From positions 1-35,581 of the forward strand of contig QZAC01000055.1 in assembly GCA_003838065.1 (NCBI GenBank): a stretch of DNA of 35,581 bases, read 5' to 3'. The position numbers and the translations under genes are program-made. Source of the stretch: Methanocalculus sp. MSAO_Arc2. GTDB lineage: Archaea; Halobacteriota; Methanomicrobia; Methanomicrobiales; Methanocorpusculaceae. This document shows, piece after piece, positions 32,496 through 35,581 of this stretch (position 1 is its first letter; each line of letters opens with the position of its first letter). The notes under the pieces were generated by a model. The model did not search any database, was not told where the DNA came from, and was given only the letters and a program-made list of their open reading frames with translations.

Positions 32496-33131
32496 TCATC
32501 GGCATCGGCGTGCGTACTCTGCTGCAGCAGCTCCCGGATCTTCTGCAGCATAAATCGCCCGGCCAACGATCACCCCATCCACAAGGTGCTTCACATCTTC
32601 AGGCGCCGCTCCCTGGGCACCGACACCTGGGGAGTAGATCTTTTTCTCCCCCAGAATCTCCCGAAGAGCTGCTACACGAGCGGGCCTCGTCGCAGGCGCG
32701 ATGATCCCATCAGCTCCCGCACCAACGGCCATAGCACAGAACCGCTCGGCCACGCCACCCCCAAACCACTCACCACCCCCCGGATGGCTCATCTCACAGA
32801 CAACAAAGCATTCACCACCATGATTGTGGGCCGAATCAACACAGGCGAGCAGCGAATCGCTACCGGGAAATGCATGGCAGATAACAGCAGAGCAGCCAGC
32901 AGCAAAGGCCAGGTCGCATATGAGCGTATTTGTATGTGGGATGTCCGCTACCTTGAAATCCGCGATGACGGGGACACCAAGCGCTGTTATCTCATCGGCA
33001 ACAGAGATTCCCGCGGCAAGGACAAGAGGATAGCCGATCTTAATATAATCAAGATATTCGACTGTCAATTCGGCTATTGCAACAGCTTCTTCCCGTGAAG
33101 TTGCATCCAGTGCAAGGATGAGTTGTGTCAT
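32496..33131 (-). CDS. pyrF: Orotidine 5'-phosphate decarboxylase
   Basis: A 211-residue TIM-barrel enzyme that makes UMP from OMP, the last step of pyrimidine synthesis. The catalytic set D58-x-K60-x2-D63 is seen in IADFKVADIPHTN, the phosphate-gripper region as YSPGVGAQG, and the C-terminal VDGVIVGRAIYAAEDP. The length is normal for archaeal PyrF. Its ATG overlaps the stop of the deoxyhypusine synthase gene (ATGA), so the two are translated together. Confidence 0.96.
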   Translation of the reverse strand: MTQLILALDATSREEAVAIAELTVEYLDYIKIGYPLVLAAGISVADEITALGVPVIADFKVADIPHTNTLICDLAFAAGCSAVICHAFPGSDSLLACVDSAHNHGGECFVVCEMSHPGGGEWFGGGVAERFCAMAVGAGADGIIAPATRPARVAALREILGEKKIYSPGVGAQGAAPEDVKHLVDGVIVGRAIYAAEDPGAAAAEYARRCR

Positions 33132-34063
33132 CGCGCGACCCTCTCAAGGACTGCCGCCACAAGGAGAGGCAGGGTGATCGTCGCATCACCATACACTGTC
33201 ACAGCACGTGCTTCTTCAGCAACCTTTCCCCAGGATCGCGCTTCATCAAGGGTTGCACCTGAAAGACCGCCAAGATCCGGGCGATCCCCTGTCAACTGGA
33301 CTGCGTAGGAGAACCCGTTATCTGTCATCAGCATGCTCTGAAGGATGAAGTTCTTTGGTACACCACCACCGACGATGAGTGCACCGGCACGCTCTGAAGA
33401 GTAGCAGCGGTTCAGAAGCGGTTTCATATCAGCAAATGCATCCACGATCACCCGCCTGGTCTGAGAAAAAAGCCAGAATTGAAGCCCAATCATCGAATCC
33501 TGAATGGCAGGACAGTAAACCGGGATCCCGTTTTGTGTTGCAGTGGCCAGAATTCCATGATCCAGATGATCGCCGATATGATGAAGGAGTTCACCTATCG
33601 ATATGATACCGCCTTCTGGGAGTTCGGTATATACCTCCTGCATGAATGACTCGAATCGTTCAAACGCCTCTGTGGGAAGATACACATCATAGATTCGATT
33701 GATCTCATTATGCCGGAGATCGATATCGGAACAATCCTCTGTCCCATGATAATGGGTGCACCCTATCGCCTCGATGATATCATGGGTCAGGTTAGCCCCT
33801 GTCGAGACCAGGATATCAATGAAACCTGCCTCAACAAGATCTGAAACGATGCCGCCCATCCCTGCAGGAACCATCGCACCCGCCAGGCCAAAAAAACGCA
33901 TCGTTTCAGGATCGGAAAACATTGCAGTTGTCACCGATACCGCTTCGGCAAGCGATCCCCCATTGTATGCTCCTGCTCCGTCCATCGCATCCACAAGTTC
34001 TCCGACTGTCATGCCAGGACGAAGATGCATCTGGATAACCGGATCAGTACATTCCCATCTCAT
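33128..34063 (-). CDS. Deoxyhypusine synthase
   Basis: A 311-residue enzyme that transfers the aminobutyl group of spermidine, using NAD, to a lysine of initiation factor aIF5A. The NAD- and substrate-site stretches SLAEAVSVTTAMFSD, LVSTGANLTHD, HYHGTED and GGGVPKNFILQ are present, and the C-terminal EARSWGKVAEEA contains the lysine expected to carry the enzyme-imine. The next motif, VYGDATITLPLL, completes the family pattern. I use the ATG at 34063; a GTG at 34069, two codons earlier, is equally possible. It heads a two-gene unit with pyrF. Confidence 0.95.
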   Translation of the reverse strand: MRWECTDPVIQMHLRPGMTVGELVDAMDGAGAYNGGSLAEAVSVTTAMFSDPETMRFFGLAGAMVPAGMGGIVSDLVEAGFIDILVSTGANLTHDIIEAIGCTHYHGTEDCSDIDLRHNEINRIYDVYLPTEAFERFESFMQEVYTELPEGGIISIGELLHHIGDHLDHGILATATQNGIPVYCPAIQDSMIGLQFWLFSQTRRVIVDAFADMKPLLNRCYSSERAGALIVGGGVPKNFILQSMLMTDNGFSYAVQLTGDRPDLGGLSGATLDEARSWGKVAEEARAVTVYGDATITLPLLVAAVLERVAR

Positions 34064-34173
34064 CCTCACTCAACCCGGTATAGGATTATCATTCCCATGA
34101 GATTAAGATCTTAGTTTCTGATGATAGAACTGATACTGGATATGCTAAATACTTCTTGGGAACACATCGATAT

Positions 34174-35139
34174 ATGCTTGAGGAAACCTTCACGTTTCGA
34201 TATATAGAAGATGCCATGGATTTTGCAAACGAAGTGAAGAAAGACGGTTGCAAAGTCAGAATTGAAAGCGGGTGTGAATGCAGCAGGGACTATGAATTGC
34301 AGCTTCCAATAAAAACCATCAGATCAATTGCAGAGAAAGATATTCGGGAGCGCAATGCAATAGATGATGACGACACACTCAACAAAATCGATGAGAAACT
34401 TTCGAAAATGAACGAGGAAATCAATCGCTTTTTTGGGAGCGCCGGGGTTGGCGATCTTATCCAGGATCCAATTGATCGTGAGGAGATCATCTCCCGAGTA
34501 TACGAGTTTTTTGACCTTGATGTACATCCTGAAGATACAGAGAGAGATGAAGAAGAGATCACGCGCGAGAAAGAATGCAGAGAAGCGGCCATATATATGA
34601 ATACAGCAAGGCTGCTTGTTGAGTCCGGGATGATCAAGGAAGAGCCTGGTGGCTGGCGGGTTCTGGAAGAGATCGATTCTCAGAAAATTTGTATCCCGAT
34701 TCCTGCAGAGTTTCTTGAACAATATGATCTCGACGACATCAAAGAGATGTCAAAGAGAGGAGTGATCAGAGAGACTACTGTTCCAATCTGGAGAGTGATT
34801 GCCTCCCCTTCATTTTATATGTCAGATATCATCGATAGGATTGAAGATGTCCTTGACGAATATGGTGTTGACGAGATTGAAATAGATCAGATCCTGGATT
34901 CAATTCATATAAAAGAAACTATTATCGAGTTAATCTACCAGTTTATTAAAGAAAATGAGGTGGTTTCATTGCAAGAGATCATCAAGGAATGTCAAACAAA
35001 AGATGATATCATGACGTCCGAGGGTCTCACTATCATTTCGAAAAGCATCTTCCATCCGGTTGTCATTGAAGGTATCGTTATGGATTTGAAAAAGCTGAAT
35101 TACATAAAAGGAAAAGAAGAAAAGCTCCGGCTCGCCTGA
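34174..35139 (+). CDS. Acidic protein of unknown function
   Basis: A 321-residue soluble, acidic protein. The N-terminal 50 residues form an alpha/beta unit (TFTFRYIEDAMDFANEVKKDG) that includes a Cys cluster (GCECSRD). A charged helical middle follows (about 60-150, with EDTERDEEEITREKECREAA). The C-terminal half is rich in short helices that resemble winged-helix or tandem helical modules (DIIDRIEDVLDEYGVDEIEI, then IHIKETIIELIYQFIKEN). No family is recognised. The ATG at 34174 is chosen over a TTG at 34156; a TATA-like CTAAATAC about 27 nt upstream supports a leaderless start. It is divergent from the dys-pyrF unit, with about 110 bp between them. Confidence 0.72.
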   Translation: MLEETFTFRYIEDAMDFANEVKKDGCKVRIESGCECSRDYELQLPIKTIRSIAEKDIRERNAIDDDDTLNKIDEKLSKMNEEINRFFGSAGVGDLIQDPIDREEIISRVYEFFDLDVHPEDTERDEEEITREKECREAAIYMNTARLLVESGMIKEEPGGWRVLEEIDSQKICIPIPAEFLEQYDLDDIKEMSKRGVIRETTVPIWRVIASPSFYMSDIIDRIEDVLDEYGVDEIEIDQILDSIHIKETIIELIYQFIKENEVVSLQEIIKECQTKDDIMTSEGLTIISKSIFHPVVIEGIVMDLKKLNYIKGKEEKLRLA

Positions 35140-35216
35140 GTGTGCGAAACCCGGAGAACAGGGCCATTGATATCCTGACTTTAAACCAGGTAAATAAAAA
35201 AGGAGAAATGGATCTC

Positions 35217-35423
35217 TTACTTTATAAACCACCTGACTGCATCAGGGGCATGCTTCTTGATCTCCTCATGAAAATAAGCGCCCATTTCCGGATCTGAATC
35301 TGCAATCGCTGCTTTGATCGTCCTGACAAGCCAGGGCGATAGATCCGGACCCTGATCAAGAGAGTTCATCACAACAACAACCGCTTCGTCAACCTCGGTC
35401 CTGTTCTTCCATTTATAAGCCAT
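35217..35423 (-). CDS. Small conserved-looking protein, unknown function
   Basis: A 68-residue protein with alternating hydrophobic and charged residues (TEVDEAVVVVMNSLDQGPDL, HEEIKKHAPDAVRWFIK) consistent with a small helical domain. No family is recognised. It is supported as a gene by GGTGA (35435-35431) 7 nt before the ATG and by a TATA-like TTATAAA (35464-35458) about 38 nt before it. Confidence 0.62.
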   Translation of the reverse strand: MAYKWKNRTEVDEAVVVVMNSLDQGPDLSPWLVRTIKAAIADSDPEMGAYFHEEIKKHAPDAVRWFIK

Positions 35424-35470
35424 GATTCTTTCACCAGTCGGAAGATAGCTGTGAAAGTTTATAATTATTA

Positions 35471-35581
35471 TTATCTGACTTTTAACCGCCCATCCTTTCC
35501 AGCAATTCTGCCTCCTGAACGGAGCGCGTCAACCATCTGCTGGACAGTCTCAAAAGCAATATCAAATCGAATAGGGTAGGA
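35471..35581 (-). CDS. C-terminal end of a gene cut by the right edge
   Basis: The minus strand is open from the window edge to a TAA at 35473-35471. The last 36 residues read SYPIRFDIAFETVQQMVDAL and continue RSGGRIAGKDGRLKVR. The composition is protein-like and the frame is uninterrupted, but the fragment is too short to identify. The 47 nt between it and the small gene downstream contain that gene's TATA element. Confidence 0.5.
   Translation of the reverse strand, partial: SYPIRFDIAFETVQQMVDALRSGGRIAGKDGRLKVR

Noticed and set aside
1..35581. CRISPR arrays, tRNA or rRNA genes, transposases and prophage genes
   Set aside because: I looked for regularly spaced repeats, tRNA-like T-arm sequences and integrase or transposase motifs and saw none.

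Overview
The window reads as a chromosomal segment of a methanogenic archaeon, most likely of the order Methanomicrobiales. The evidence is the gene content: a group II chaperonin (thermosome), an archaeal multi-OB-fold RPA with its partner protein, CofH of coenzyme F420 synthesis, deoxyhypusine synthase, CTP-dependent riboflavin kinase, Trm5, the archaeal mevalonate genes, CbiZ, a nitrogenase-component-1-like protein, an iron-sulfur flavoprotein, and histidine kinases with the archaeal 'TRHD/TRHG' H-box. TATA boxes lying about 26-28 nt before several start codons (leaderless transcripts) alternate with genes that have good GGAGG-type ribosome sites. No rRNA, tRNA, CRISPR array, insertion sequence or phage gene is visible. 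Genus cannot be fixed from the sequence alone.

Layout. 1-5029: an iron-sulfur flavoprotein (cut by the left edge), a small membrane PH-like protein, a long coiled-coil protein, a 1-Cys-type peroxiredoxin and the thermosome. 5475-8528: a nitrogenase-component-1-like protein divergent from a YkgJ-type cysteine-cluster protein, then two small membrane proteins, the first DUF883/YqjD-like. 8708-15424: isoprenoid and cofactor genes: HMG-CoA reductase, CofH, divergent Trm5, and a tightly overlapping minus-strand operon of XRE regulator, HMG-CoA synthase, thiolase and DUF35 zinc-ribbon protein. These three enzymes plus HMG-CoA reductase cover acetyl-CoA to mevalonate.

15813-26344 is the most unusual block. 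It is one plus-strand run of seven genes with overlaps or gaps under 30 nt: a double-CheW protein, a Cache/HAMP methyl-accepting chemotaxis protein, a CheA with a C-terminal receiver domain, two tandem receiver-histidine kinases that look like a duplication, a membrane-bound PAS histidine kinase, and a GNAT acetyltransferase with an unrecognised N-terminal half. There is no cheY, cheB, cheR, cheC or cheD and no archaellum gene, and one of the kinases has lost key ATP-binding residues. It looks like a dedicated, non-motility chemosensory pathway whose output is another phosphorelay.

26368-35581 returns to housekeeping: ribK-ribB, the RPA/RPA-associated pair on the opposite strand, a small DUF1858 protein, a two-gene unit pairing a short NrdD-C-terminus-like protein with CbiZ fused to a cysteine-rich domain, a zinc-ribbon membrane protein, the dys-pyrF pair, an unrecognised acidic protein, a 68-residue protein, and the C-terminal end of a further gene at the right edge. 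The main gene-free stretches are 582-859, 5030-5474, 15425-15812 and 31647-32063; each is described below.
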